Assembly (NCBI RefSeq): GCF_902459465.1
Contig: NC_047072.1
Span: 16,907,776-16,971,775, forward strand
Length of the DNA: 64,000 bases
Direction of reading: 5' to 3'
Origin: Asterias rubens
Taxonomy: Eukaryota > Echinodermata > Asteroidea > Forcipulatida > Asteriidae
Shown piece after piece: positions 1 to 11,800 of the stretch. Within the stretch, counting starts at the first letter, position 1, and the number at the start of each line of letters is the position of its first letter. A program made the translations under genes and the position numbers. A model generated the notes under the pieces. That model had not been told where the DNA came from. It made no database searches and saw only the letters and a list, made by a program, of their open reading frames with translations.

Positions 1-965
1 TCCCAACGAGATAGGTTCGAGCGAAAACGGTTTATCTGGTCCAACACGTACAATTTCGACAGCTAGTCACCAGATTTCCCCCACTTTTACCACTTTCAAA
101 AATCATGACACAAATTCTGAGGGTACGAGGGCAACTAACAAAATCATAGCAAATCGCCAAACAAAAACACGTCAGGCAGAGATGCCAAGTCCAGAGGCCA
201 GCTATGCGTGAGATTTTTCAAAGCTCAAATGCGTGAGTCTCACGCCTAATGCATGAGTCTCACGCCTAATGCGTGAGCCTCACGCCTAATGCGTAAGACT
301 CACGCATTAGGCGTGAGACTTGGTAGGTCTGTACATGTACAATGTTTGCCAGCAGGGACGCTGGAGGTTGTTCTAAAAACTTGGCTGCACAGCACAGTGG
401 TTAAAAATAGAGCATTATCGTCATCAAACACCATAATATAACTGACATTTTTAACCCATTCAAAGGGATCAAGGGGGTTAAAAATTAAAAATTAACTATG
501 TCAATATATAAAGGGACGAGTTGACTTATTTTAATGATTGATAATAAATTATCATATGATATTATAAAACATGTACAGCCAACATGTGTTGTTTTCATTT
601 TGCAAAAAGGGCACTTCCAGTTCCAGACCAAGATGAAGTTCCATTCAATATTTATTAATAAAATTAATGAATAATATTATTGATGGAAAATCTCACGAAA
701 TCCTTCTGTCGACTGGTTACTAATTAACTGCACATTTTTCAAGGGCATGCAGCAAGGCCAAGACCAGGGGCAATAGAGACCATGGTCTCTGTGCAATTAC
801 ATGCCTGCTGTGTTGATTTGTAATAAAAAATAGTTAGTTGGATGTATGATGTAACCACTCACTACAACATACATGTTGTATGTCAATGGCAAATGCTATT
901 GCAGTGCCGTGGTGCAGCAGTGCAGTGGGGGTATTGCGAACTTGTGCATGGACTTCCAAACTAAC
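1..965 (-). other. Intron 1 of TIMM13 (runs off the left edge)
   Basis: Non-coding stretch downstream of the TIMM13 exon 1 donor. I looked for the second TIMM13 exon, which should carry the twin CX3C cysteines, on the minus strand and did not see it, so it must lie left of the window. The only structure seen is the 20-bp minisatellite at 231-320; the rest is AT-rich with no recognisable gene. Confidence 0.7.
231..320. repeat. 20-bp minisatellite of self-complementary units
   Basis: Four tandem 20-bp units (231-250, 251-270, 271-290, 291-310) plus a half unit. The unit reads GCGTGAGTCTCACGCCTAAT with a few substitutions. Each unit holds GTGAG and CTCAC facing each other, so each can form a small hairpin, and the fourth unit with the half unit also mirrors the earlier ones. 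It lies in the TIMM13 intron. Confidence 0.85.
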
Positions 966-1079
966 CTGGAGAAGTTCTTGAGCATTCGCCAAGGCAATCT
1001 GCGTCTTGACTTGATCCATAATCTGTCCCCGCTGGGCATTGTCCAGCTTACCACCTGAAGGTTGCGAAGAAAAATCCAT
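966..1079 (-). CDS. TIMM13: TIMM13 exon 1 (mitochondrial small Tim chaperone), partial gene
   Basis: Minus-strand exon coding 38 residues, beginning MDFSSQPSGGKLDN and ending VKTQIALANAQELLQ, followed directly by a GTTAG donor (phase 0). Animal TIMM13 starts with a short Gly/Ser-rich stretch and then a near-identical segment of the form IMEQVKxQIAxANAQELLQ, so the family assignment is firm. TIMM13 pairs with TIMM8 as a hexameric chaperone in the intermembrane space that escorts hydrophobic precursors to the TIM22 or SAM machinery. The CX3C cysteine motifs are in the following exon, which is outside the window. The start is the first in-frame ATG and gives the family's usual N-terminal length. 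Confidence 0.9.
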
Positions 1080-1260
1080 TTTTCCCTTCTGGAAATTATT
1101 TTTTCGCCGGTATTGTCGACTTGCACGTGAAAATTCCACCGGTCTCAATGTATAGCGCCCTCTGTTGTCTTTAGCGGGACGAATGGCCAAGGTTTGCACA
1201 GCGCCCTCTAATGTTAGAAACATCCCTTTTCGAAACCAAGTTTAGACTGGGCCCCCCTGT
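1080..1260 (-). promoter_or_regulatory. 5' UTR / promoter-proximal region of TIMM13
   Basis: Region immediately upstream (minus) of the TIMM13 ATG. It is less AT-rich than its surroundings and has two copies of GCGCCCTCT, near 1155 and 1201, which is the reverse complement of a CTCF-like AGAGGGCGC core. No TATA box is evident. The extent is inferred from position and composition only. Confidence 0.4.
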
Positions 1261-1274
1261 CTTCAGCCTCGGAA

Positions 1275-1680
1275 TGATGTTATTATTATTATTATTATTT
1301 ATTTGACCTCAACAGTACAAGTACAGAAAATACAAACAAGGCAACAATGAAAGGGAAAAAAACCAAAACAGAAACGACAACGCTACAAAACATTAAGAAT
1401 AAGAGTAAACAAAAAAAGACAAATAAGTGAAAAATAAATAAACAAGTTAATGAATTATTCAACCAAGCAGTCAATCCATAAGTAATAAAAAAAAAAGGTA
1501 AGTGAATAAATAAAACAATAAAACAAGTAAACAAACAAGCAAAAAATAAAAAGTAATTAAATAAAGTAATTAAATAAATAAATAAATAAATAAGTAAACA
1601 AATAAACAGAAAATAAAATAAATAAATAAATACATGTAGATAAATAAGGAAATCAAAAAAATAAATAAAAAATGTTCAGT
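1275..1680. repeat. A-rich low-complexity tract with (AAAT)n
   Basis: Begins with (TTA)n and continues as a long A-rich tract with repeated AAATA/AAATAAAT runs. Open frames across it are composition artefacts. It could be the decayed tail of a retroelement, but no coding part is attached. Confidence 0.7.
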
Positions 1681-4600
1681 CTAAATCAAGTTTAGCTTCG
1701 GCTCTTCGGCTAAGTCGTGATTTTATAGACTTTAGATTTTATCGATTTGTAAAACGGTTCGTGTATAGGAAATAAATGTAATAAATGTCAAGTCACTGTA
1801 ATTATTTTGAACCAACAAAATTAAAAATGCAGAATAATAAAACACTCATATCGATACACATGATATATTTCCTTATGTCTCTTTATTTATTCAAATATCT
1901 TAATCTCATCTGATTTATTTATTAAATATCATACAGCACTATTAATTTAGCAAACTCCAATTTTTCTTAGTAAAATATCTTTGTATTTTCCAATAATCAA
2001 ATAATTAGTATTTGAAAGCAAATTAAACATTCTTATTTCTATAATACGTACTTAATTTGTACAATTCCTTTCCACTATTGTGGAAAACATTTCTAAAACT
2101 GATGGGCAATATTTAAAAGAATCCATCAATTGGGAAAAATCCCACTCATGGTTTCACAATCTTGAACGACACAAAACAAACAAAAACACACTTTCAAATT
2201 ATTTAGGCTATAGACAAAACACACATGATGAACCAACCTAAAAGATAAACCAACCTAACAGAGTTTTATCTTAAACGGAAAAATTAATTTCAACAATTTG
2301 GTTTTGGTTTTCTCCTTTGTAGAGAAATTTCTGACAATGAGTTCAGATCTTATTTCCTCTAGTTCCTTCTGGCAAGCTTTACACATACCTTAAAGAACTT
2401 AAAAGAAGAAACTTCAGAAAGTTATGCCAAGAACCAACCTGTAAGCATCATTTAATGTATTGTTCCTTGGATATGTTAAATAAATTATTATTGACCCCAA
2501 CTACACTGTATTCAACAATCAGTAAAATACAGTTGTGCCAAAAAAGAAACAAAATGTTTAAGGTCCTGACTTTTTGAAAAAAGGGAAGGAGTTTTTTGTT
2601 CCCCCAAAAAGTAGGACATTATCGAGGCCATTTCGTATTAAGTACATTTGATGACCCATTGAGCCAGCCAAAATTTTAAAGGTTTGTTATTTTATGCATG
2701 AGTTGGGATACAGCAACTCAGAAGACTGGTCTTTGACAATTACCAAAGGTGTCCAGTGCATTTAAAGCTAGTCAACATGTCAGTGAAATTAACTGAAACA
2801 ACAATGAGAAAAAAAGCACCGCCCCATTGCCAAAGTCAAGTAACTTCACTTCAAATTATTTTGCTTTCGCAAGAGTTTCACAGTCTGGTTTCATACATGC
2901 TTTCTTTAAATTAAATTGTAAGTTTTTATTTTAAGTCTACATACAGATTGTGCAACTGGTCTAAAATGCCCAGTACATCAAGTTCAGCTGAGATAACAAA
3001 TGTACATAAATCACAACCAAGTTTAAAAAAAAATTAGTTTGTATATGAAATTACAACTACTTGTTATTTTATTAAAATTTTGGGGAAAAGTTATTTAAGT
3101 ACAAATTCTAAACCTTAATTTTGTTTTTAAGTTATGTGCTTCTAATTTGTTTGGATGTCACTCCTGTGTGTGTTTAATATTTCTTTGTAAAACACAGATT
3201 TAGTATAAAAACAAAAATCCCAATAGCGGAAAAGCAGTTAAACATAAAAACTTGAAAATGGTGCAAAGGGAGCTTTGTTGGAATAAGGGATTAATAAAAC
3301 ATCTTAGGGAAGTGTTTCGTTTAACCTGCCTACTGTGTGACCATTAAATTTATTCCAGACCCCAATACGATATCATCTAGACAGTACACAGTCAACCCTC
3401 TTACTGACTTACTGACTGACCATTCAAAATCCACTGTGGTTTGGAATGATAGAAAATGTCTAGTTCATCTTTTTTTTCTTTGTATCTCCGACATGTGTTG
3501 AAATGACCCATAATTTCTATTTAACTAAAATTGAAACAAAAGTCTGAGTATACTATTTCGGGGTGTATTTAAACAAAATGTGCATTTCACATTGCCAATC
3601 TATAATTTATTATTTATCATACTTTAGAATAATATATACAATATAATATAAGTGATTAATTGTATCCAACAAAAAGTTATAATATCATAACACTGACTAA
3701 CACCAATATAAATATTTCATGCAAAAAAGTCAACAAAATTTGTCTCAACTATGCATGCTTCTTTATATTGTTGGTGGTAGGTATACTGCAAAACAAGTCC
3801 CTCACCATTCTAAATGACTGTATTGCAAAAAATATGACCGATAATGCAACAAGTAAAAACAACATCATTTTCTTCTTGCAAATTTACGTGAAATATTTGA
3901 AACAAACGCAGAAAATTTCAACTTTAAAAACTAAATGACTCAACAAGTTACCAAGACGATCTTGGCATGGACCCATGTTAGTTTTTGTATGCTATTTATG
4001 CAATGGAAGAGAATTGAAAAATGGAGTACACCAGTTTTCTGTGCAAAAAATTGAGTTCATAATAAATGAGACAACCGGGATCATGAGAAAAGTTTTGACA
4101 GTGCAAAGATCTGTCTCTGGGCTGGTCAGTTTAACCTTAGCCCAATTTTATAAATCTGTTTAGCAGAAAATACTGTTTATTAGATGTTAAATTTGCATCA
4201 GGGATAAAGAATATTCATTTTGGTTTTACCCATATACTGCTTAGCAAGTTCGTTTGCTTATCAAATAATGAAAGTTGCAAAAATGTAAACTTTATGGAGT
4301 TTAAGATGGTAACCAGTTTTTGTTAAGCAAGGTTTTCCTGTACTTACTTAAATTTGGCCTTGACAATTGACTCATTAGGAATGAATATTATAGAATATGG
4401 AATTATCAAAAACATTGGAATGCTCGAAATGCAACTATATATATTTATAAAAGTTAACTGACGCAATATCCTACTCGAAGTAGGTCACAGCTTATAGGCC
4501 ATTAAAGACGCTAACAAATACCACAATTTAGGGAAAGCTTTTTGGCACACGCAAACTCAGACTAAATCACATTTTGGTGTTTCTAAGACGCAACTACGGT

Positions 4601-5470
4601 ACTTATTTCAAAGGAAACTAGTTTCCATAGTTTGTGCGATGATCTGCTGTTGCTTCGAACCTACAATAACTAAAAAAATTGATAGCAGCCTGACATTTCG
4701 AGCCTAGCAGAGTCTTTCTCAAAGGCTACAAGAAAAAAACTCTGCTTTAGCCTCCGAGAATGGCTCTGCTAGGGTCAAATGTCAGGCCGCTAACTATTGT
4801 TTTGTATTTTATATTGTAGGTTCTTTTTGGCTGGTAAGCAGTTTGCAACTGTTAATTCTATTTCCCACAACACAACAATTTACAGATCTAACAACTCCAC
4901 CATATAAGGCACATATTCAAAAAATACTTTTGGAATAAACAAGGAATGGTTTGAAGGGTCTTTCGGAAGGCATTTAGGGTTCTACCCCTCCAAGTCTTTA
5001 ATGGAACAGTCTTTATAATGGTGACAGTGTGTGGATTATACAGCTCAAGAGGTCATTGGAATGATTCATTATAGGAAAAGGGATTTATTATCTGCCACCA
5101 GTTCTACTGCAGTTGCTGGAATAATATCTATGGAATGTTTTTTCTGGGGCATTATGAAAATGGCTGATCTTGTTATAATCCAAATACATGTCATTTTTTT
5201 TCTCCGTTTGTGTTCAAGTAATTTTAGAAATGTTGAAATATTCTTTTGGTCAAACAAACTGACCGTTATGCCATGCCAAAGGACCATTCAACCAAATCTA
5301 CCCAAAGTCCAAACATTGACCAGTAACCTTAGATTGACCAAACCAGGCGTGGAATTTCATCTATCAAAAGGCAATGCTATTTGTTGGTTTGCAAAGGGCA
5401 CTTCCATTGGAAAATCCCGAGGTATACATGAAACTTTTTAAGGGGCACCAAAGCCAAGAAAACGTCAGCC
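1681..5470. other. AT-rich intergenic region / distal 3' flank of the SH3KBP1-like gene
   Basis: No gene seen on either strand. Contents noted: a truncated copy of the TTAAAGGCAGTGG foldback family at about 2678-2766, a SINE tail fragment at 4183-4245 (GATGTTAAATTTGCATC type, ending before a remnant like the AATTTCAT foldback) and a small foldback at 4640-4830. Part of this region may be 3' UTR of the minus-strand adaptor gene. Several TTTATT (AATAAA on minus) occur, but none can be chosen from sequence alone. Confidence 0.5.
4640..4830. mobile_element. Foldback (MITE-like) element
   Basis: The ends are inverted (GAACCTACAAT at left, ATTGTAGGTTC at right) and the interior is also self-complementary (AGCAGAGTCTTTCTC near CTCTGCTAGGGTC; TGACATTTCGA near AAATGTCAGGC). 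A related copy is at about 24050-24180. No coding capacity. Confidence 0.6.
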
Positions 5471-5695
5471 AATGACCTAAGATTGACCCCATTACATATA
5501 ACTAATGGGCCCCCCATTCCTACATGTCCTTTTCTGGGACAAGTTTTTTAATGCCATCCAGCTCTATATTACCTAAGCTTGAACCATGACCTAAGATTGA
5601 CCCCATGACCCAAGATTAACCCTATGGCCTAAGATCGAACCCCTTGACCTATCATTGACCCCATGACCTCCAGTTGACCCCATGACTTAACCCCC
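5471..5695. repeat. Degenerate minisatellite (TGACCTAAGATTGACCCCA units)
   Basis: About eight loosely spaced, diverged copies of a roughly 17-19 bp unit, such as TGACCTAAGATTGACCCCA, directly downstream (minus) of the adaptor-gene stop codon, so probably inside its 3' UTR. The recurrent TGACC half-sites are a consequence of the unit; no regulatory role can be claimed. Confidence 0.7.
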
Positions 5696-5706
5696 CCATT
5701 CCTACA

Positions 5707-5883
5707 TCAGTCTTTCTCTAGGACCAGTTTCTTAATGCGATCCAATTCTACCTGCATTGCCATTCTGAGCTTCTTCTCTTCATCGAGCTCAGTCATCAGC
5801 TTAACGACCTCCTTCTTCATGTCGGACTTGACGCTAACCATCTGATCCTGAAGGGTCTTAATATCTTTCTTGAGCTCCTCCAC
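5707..5883 (-). CDS. SH3KBP1: Adaptor exon 14: C-terminal coiled coil and stop
   Basis: Codes [15 protein letters not shown] through [10 protein letters not shown], then TGA. Heptad-patterned, charged helix containing [11 protein letters not shown], which parallels the SELDEEKKIRL stretch of human CIN85. In the family this segment trimerises the adaptor and binds phosphatidic acid. Acceptor TTCCAG, phase 0. Confidence 0.93.
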   Translation of the reverse strand: MEELKKDIKTLQDQMVSVKSDMKKEVVKLMTELDEEKKLRMAMQVELDRIKKLVLEKD

Positions 5884-8800
5884 CTGGAAGAAAGTTAAAG
5901 AAAGAAAGAAAAAAAAACAGGACAAAAGAAAGTTACAAACATGATAAGCTTAAAGCCATTGAACATATTCGGTAAAGAATTTTTTTTTAAAGTTCACAGA
6001 TTTACAAATAATTTACGGGTTTACAGAAGGTAATGGTGAAAGACTTCTCTTGAAATATTATTCCATGAAATGCTTAACGTTTGGAGAAAACATTAAAACA
6101 ATATCAATTCTTGATATCGAGAATTACGGATTATGTTTCCCCGTTATGTTCTCCTGACTCCGATGACCGATTGAGCCTAAATTTTCACAGGTTTGTTATA
6201 CACGCAGTGTGGGCCTTGGACAATACCGTTTACCGAAAGTGTCCAATGGCTTTAACTAGGATTTAGAACTTTGTAAGCTCTGGCGTTTCTGTTCAGCAGA
6301 GTGTGGGTTCGAGTCCCATTTAGGACACTTAAGCAAGACGCTTGTGTCATTATGCAAGACACTCGATCATTATTATACGTCCTTTGGATGGTGTATAAAG
6401 CCCTAGATCCTGTGTGTTGTGTATGAACATGAAGAACCTGGTGCACTTCTCGTAAAGAGAAGGGGTTCTCCAGTGTTCCTGGTTGATTGGCAGCATATTG
6501 CACCACAGCACCTTGTAAACCATTGCATGGCGCAATGTTAAAGGCAGTGGACACTATTGGTAATTACTCAAAATAATTATTATCATAAAACCTTTCTTGG
6601 TGACGAGTAATGGGGAGAGGTTGATGGTATAAAACATTGTGAGAAACGGCTATCTCTGAAGTAATTTTCCACGAATTTGATTTCGAGACCTCAGATTTAG
6701 AACTTGAGGTCTGGAAATCAACCATCTAAACGCACACAATTTCATGTGACAAGGGTTATTTTTCTTTCATTATTATCTCGCAACTTCGATGACTGATTGA
6801 GCTCAAATTTTCACAGGTTTGTTATTTGATGCATATGTTGAGATACATCAACTGTGAAGGCTAGTCTTTGACAATTACCAATAGTGTCCACTGCCTTTAA
6901 ACCATTGCATGGTGCTATGTAACAGAAATGGTCTGATACTTTCCACAATACCTTGCAGGAAAATACCAAGGTTGCTGTGACTTGAGCGTCATTGAGCGAC
7001 AGATATTGAGCGCTATATATGTCGCTTTGGAAGCCCCTTATAAATGCCTCTATAATTATCTGTATTGATATGGCGCACTGCCTATGGCAGCAGGGCTACA
7101 TACAGTTACCGCAAACCTAAACACATGATGTGTATTTGTAAAAGCAGTACCTGTGCATTGGACGCATTGTTGTTATCAGATATCAAACTGGTTGGTCGTT
7201 TTTTCATGGCGCTGGAGGAATCCGTCTGTCCCTTGGAGTTTGTGACAGTCACTGAAGGTGACTGGGCTGTGACGATTCCTGTCAAGGGACCGATCGGAGA
7301 AGACTTCGGCCGGGGTGGAGGCGCTGCGGTGCCATTTTCGACGGGCGGCTGCGGAAGGAATAGGTTCATGTAAAAGATGTCACTCAAGAACACCCTCTTC
7401 AAATTCAAAAGAGCTCAACAGATAAAATGTAAAAACAATGTTTATAATTTGCAGAGAAGCAAAGAACTTGCTCATGGTGCAGCCATCTTGTGGGCAGATC
7501 CCCTGTATACAATGTGTATGGTTGCTCATTTGACTAAAATGGGAACCAGATGCTGGTCTTGGTTTTGTGTGTCTGAAATGACTATTTGGCCGTAGTTGTG
7601 TGAGCAATGATCTCACTACAGCAATAGCCATAACATAGTTATGCAATGAGTGCAGACCTAAGGCCGAGTCACACTGCAGCGATAACGATAACAATCACGA
7701 TGCACAGAGAACGCATTGTTTTGGTTGAATTGCTCCAAGCAGAATACACACACGCTCATTCAACTAATAGGTTGCGTCGTTATCGTTCTCGTTACCACTG
7801 CAGTGGGACCGGGCCTTTAAGATTGGTCGCAGGCTCCAAAGCAGACTGGTCTAGAGTTAAATTTGTGCTAGTCATCGTACCAGACATGATTCAAATTTAA
7901 CTTGCAAATGGCTTTATATAGAATTGACCAGAGCTACATGTATAGACAATGTCAAAGCAGCATCCAGAGTGTCTTTCAATGGGGCACCGAGGCCAAGTCC
8001 AGGGCAACGGCCTCTGTGAGTTATTTCAGGCCTGTATTGTCTTCATAGATGAGGGAACAAGATGGCTGCACCAAGGTTCAAGACTACACTTTATTGTTGC
8101 TTAGAGGGAGAATGCAATGTTGTCAAGGTTGCAGTGCGTGGTCATACTAAACAGGAGTGCTTGGCAGTGCAGTATACAATACAAGCTGGGCAATAATAGC
8201 AACATGGTGAGTTGATTTGCGGTAATCTATGTGACGATTAAACCATCAAAATATTTCTTTTGTGTTCTCTACGCAAGGTAAACAAAATTGCTCATAGAAT
8301 GAAAAAGGGGGACAACAATTGCAAAGTATTCCCTGACTTTTGTACTTACGTCTTTGCTTAAGAACAAGTGCACACATTGAAAAAAACAAAAACAAGCGTG
8401 GCCAAAAAATAAAATAAAATAAAAAACCCTAACTCTGTTTAGGGTATACGATATCGATGACAAGAAAACTGTGTGTGTTTTGAAGATGAGCCACTTCAGA
8501 TTTTGAAATGCAAACTTTTTTTGACAAAAAGCAATGCAAACTATCAATATATTCTAGTAGTCACAAGACAAAAATAATATATAACTGAAACCAAAATTAA
8601 AAACCAAATAAAAGCAAAATCAGAAAGAAAAACAAAATAATGAAGCTTTATTTGCTTGACTTTAAATTAAAATAATGCATAGTGTTAGTTTCTTTTTACT
8701 CTAAAGGTAAGCTGTATTCCACTGACCTATTTGCAGTTTTTCATGCTCAAATAAGGTGATTAATTTAACTAGGGTTTATTAGCTTGGTTGAGAGCATTGA

Positions 8801-11800
8801 CGAAAGGGTGTGTTTTATTAGATTCAGAATTTAAAGCTGCAAATAGTGCTTGATGGGTTGGTTGTAAATAAAACATTTTGTTTTATATATGCTTTTTGGA
8901 TGAGATATTCAGCTCCTTGAAGTATACTTTTTATACGTTAACCAATATTATCATGAAGGAGTTGGTCTTCTTCAAGGTAAAAGAGAACAAACCTCATTTG
9001 TTCATAGCAGATGGTCATAATTGTATTGTACTGTTTTTTCAACATTTGTAAAAAAAATTACTGGAAGCCCGAAGGACCAAAGGATAAAATGACAAAAAGA
9101 GAGGAATAATCATGACCAACTTTATCACCTGGGGTTCTTTTGCAAGGGGGGACGCTTTCTTTCTAGACCTGGCTCTCAACTCCATAACCCACGGAGTCTG
9201 ACTAGAATTAACAGGACTTGTTGGCGAAGTAACGGCAGGAGGAGAAGCAGCGACAGAAGGAGCAAGGTTACTGGGACTATCGGGTGAATCCCCATTCTCG
9301 ACAAGCTGTTGAAATTTGAGCCTCTGCACATAGCGAACAGGTTAGATTATAACGGAAATGTCAAAGACAAGCATTATAGGAAAACACTACTGGAGGAAAG
9401 CATGCACATGCAAACAAACAAAAAGCAAATGGCATTGTGGGTAATCAGATGCATGATGGGTAAGGATGAGATCACAGCTGTTTGATTGACACATTCTCCT
9501 GTTGGTTGTCAAGACAAGGGAATGATATACTAGCAGGCAACATGCAATGGGAGTTTGATATCACTTTAGTTTGATTTGGTTTATGAATATTCATGAGGAA
9601 ATTCCTTTATGAATATTTATGAGGTCATATATTCATGAATATTTATGAGGTCATACCTAAAGGGTTGTTTTGTGTTGTTTATAATTTCAAGCTTGAAATG
9701 TTTTTCCCAGAGTAAAATTTCAATGACTTGTTTACAAGAATTGTTTTTAAATGAAAGCATTATTATAACGCTTTCAATAAAGAAAGACCAGGAACAATAA
9801 ATGTATGAATAAAGCCCAGACTTTTATCAATTCCAACATTAAACAAGTTTTTCAAGCAACTGAAGTTGGCCAGCAGGGGCACAATGCCGCCTCCTGGGGC
9901 TGAAACAGGGGTTCCCCCTTCACAGTTCATTCAAAGGTAGGCTGGTGTATCATCAATCAGAAGCCTGGCCGGTAGAGCAGAAAGCAATCTCTTCCCAACT
10001 TTGAATTGCAAGGGGGACTAGTGTCATAACCAGGATTTGAACCCACACTCTGCTACTAACAACACAAGAGCTTGGGCCCGGTAAACTAGACCGCTCTGTC
10101 ATGACACGCCACAACGGAGTATGGGTAAAACATAAAAAGTATTCTTTATCCCGATACAAGTTTAACAATTATTATAATGTATAGTGAAGATATGACCTCA
10201 TAAAATCCAAAGCAATCAACTGGAGTTAAGCTCCCTCTAAAAACTGTTCACTCGAATAAGTAAGAAATAAATCTTGTAAATTCTGAATTTTTGTTCATCT
10301 CAAATCTGACTAAAATATAACTTTTCATAATTTTATTGTTGGTTGAGATGGGAATACATTGCACCAGTTGTAAAAATAGAGATTTGAAAACAAACCTGCG
10401 ATTCTACGACTGTGAAATGTTGACTATGAAATGCAAGGAAGAGAGAACAGGAGTGATTATGGATTTAAACAAGACACGAGGGAACCTAAGCATGATGGCA
10501 AGGAAACTATAATGCTACAGATTCTGGTTTTTTTCTTAAAAGGCAGTTTTTTAAAGTTTGTGTGACAGCGAAAAACTGACAAGAACAAGATCTGAACTTA
10601 GGACCTCAAGATTGGTGTAATCATATTAGAAACATAAAAATTAAAATGTCATGTAAGTGGAAATGTCCAAACGAACTTTGTGCCACGTTTCTTGTTCATT
10701 TGTCTATGGCACTCTTACAAACATTGTATTCAAGAGAAATGAAGAAATTGACTGATCAGTTGAAAAGATACATGCCTGCGATGTATGAAAAGATGATTTT
10801 TGAATTGGAATAATTTCATAATGATGTAAACAAATGATCCTTACAAGATTTCATAAAGTCTGATTTCATAGTTGTATTGAAATTGGAAAAGTTGAAAGTG
10901 ATGATCATTTTGAAAATATGAACAATGTGATTTCTTCAGACTTTTAATTCTTTGAAGATGGAAATTAACACAATTGGAGAGAATGAGAGTCACATGTCTG
11001 ATTAATGTCAAGATAATTGGTCAAGGCAAACTGCTCATTGATTAATCTTTCATGGTTATCACACATTTTGAAAATGATCAGTCATGAGAAACATGAATTT
11101 ATCGTAAACAAATCAGTGTCATTCTTCACAACTGACATGACAAAACTCTTGTTATTTCTTTCTATAGCCACAAAGAACCTGAAATAATATGAAGTTTAAA
11201 AAAAATCAGCAGTAAACGGAGCCAAACCAGGAAATTGGTTGACAAATATAATTAGCACCTAGGCTTTTCAAACTTAATTGCACAAACTACGCAAAAAATG
11301 TGAAGCAAGGAGATTTTCTAAACTTGAATTTTATAAATCTAGAGCAGTTAATCTACCTTTAAAAGAAAAGTGCAAGTGCTAGAACTTTTGTAGTTTGAAA
11401 TATTTGATGTTAAAAGTGTTTCATTTGTTCTGCCAAGAGCTAATTCGAGACTTTGTTGCCAACTTGGCAGAACTTATAATTATCCTAAACTGGGAACTTT
11501 GCCCGGTTCCATGTGGAAATGTAAATATGATAAGGATAACTAGAAGCAAAACTCTGATGTAGAATTCTATCACTCTATCATTTCCTCAAATGCTTCAAAT
11601 GCCCGCACACAAAATAATTGAATATTGTAAATTTGTGTCAACAAATAACATGTAAAAATGAGTTTTGAGATAAAAGTTTTTATTGTGAACTTTATACAAA
11701 TGAAGAACTATTCTTGACTATTAAAAAAAAAGCAAATAAAAAAACCTTTGAAGAAACGCAGTGAATTGAAAAATTTATTATAAAGCATTTGCTTGATTTT

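Larger units (their letters stand above)
5884..7150 (-). other. Adaptor intron 13, filled with repeats
   Basis: Holds a foldback element at about 5953-6252, a SINE at about 6253-7062, and a second foldback (6538-6900) inserted in that SINE. No exon seen. Confidence 0.75.

Noticed and set aside
231-320. CRISPR array
   Set aside because: Units are contiguous 20-mers without unique spacers, in a eukaryotic intron.
7065-7373. 102-aa plus ORF at 7065-7373
   Set aside because: It is the antisense shadow of adaptor exon 13, which has family context and intact splice sites.
10387-10450. Possible 28-nt micro-exon in adaptor intron 11
   Set aside because: It has AG and GT edges, but its length would break the 0/0 phase between exons 11 and 12, and the longer option contains a stop.
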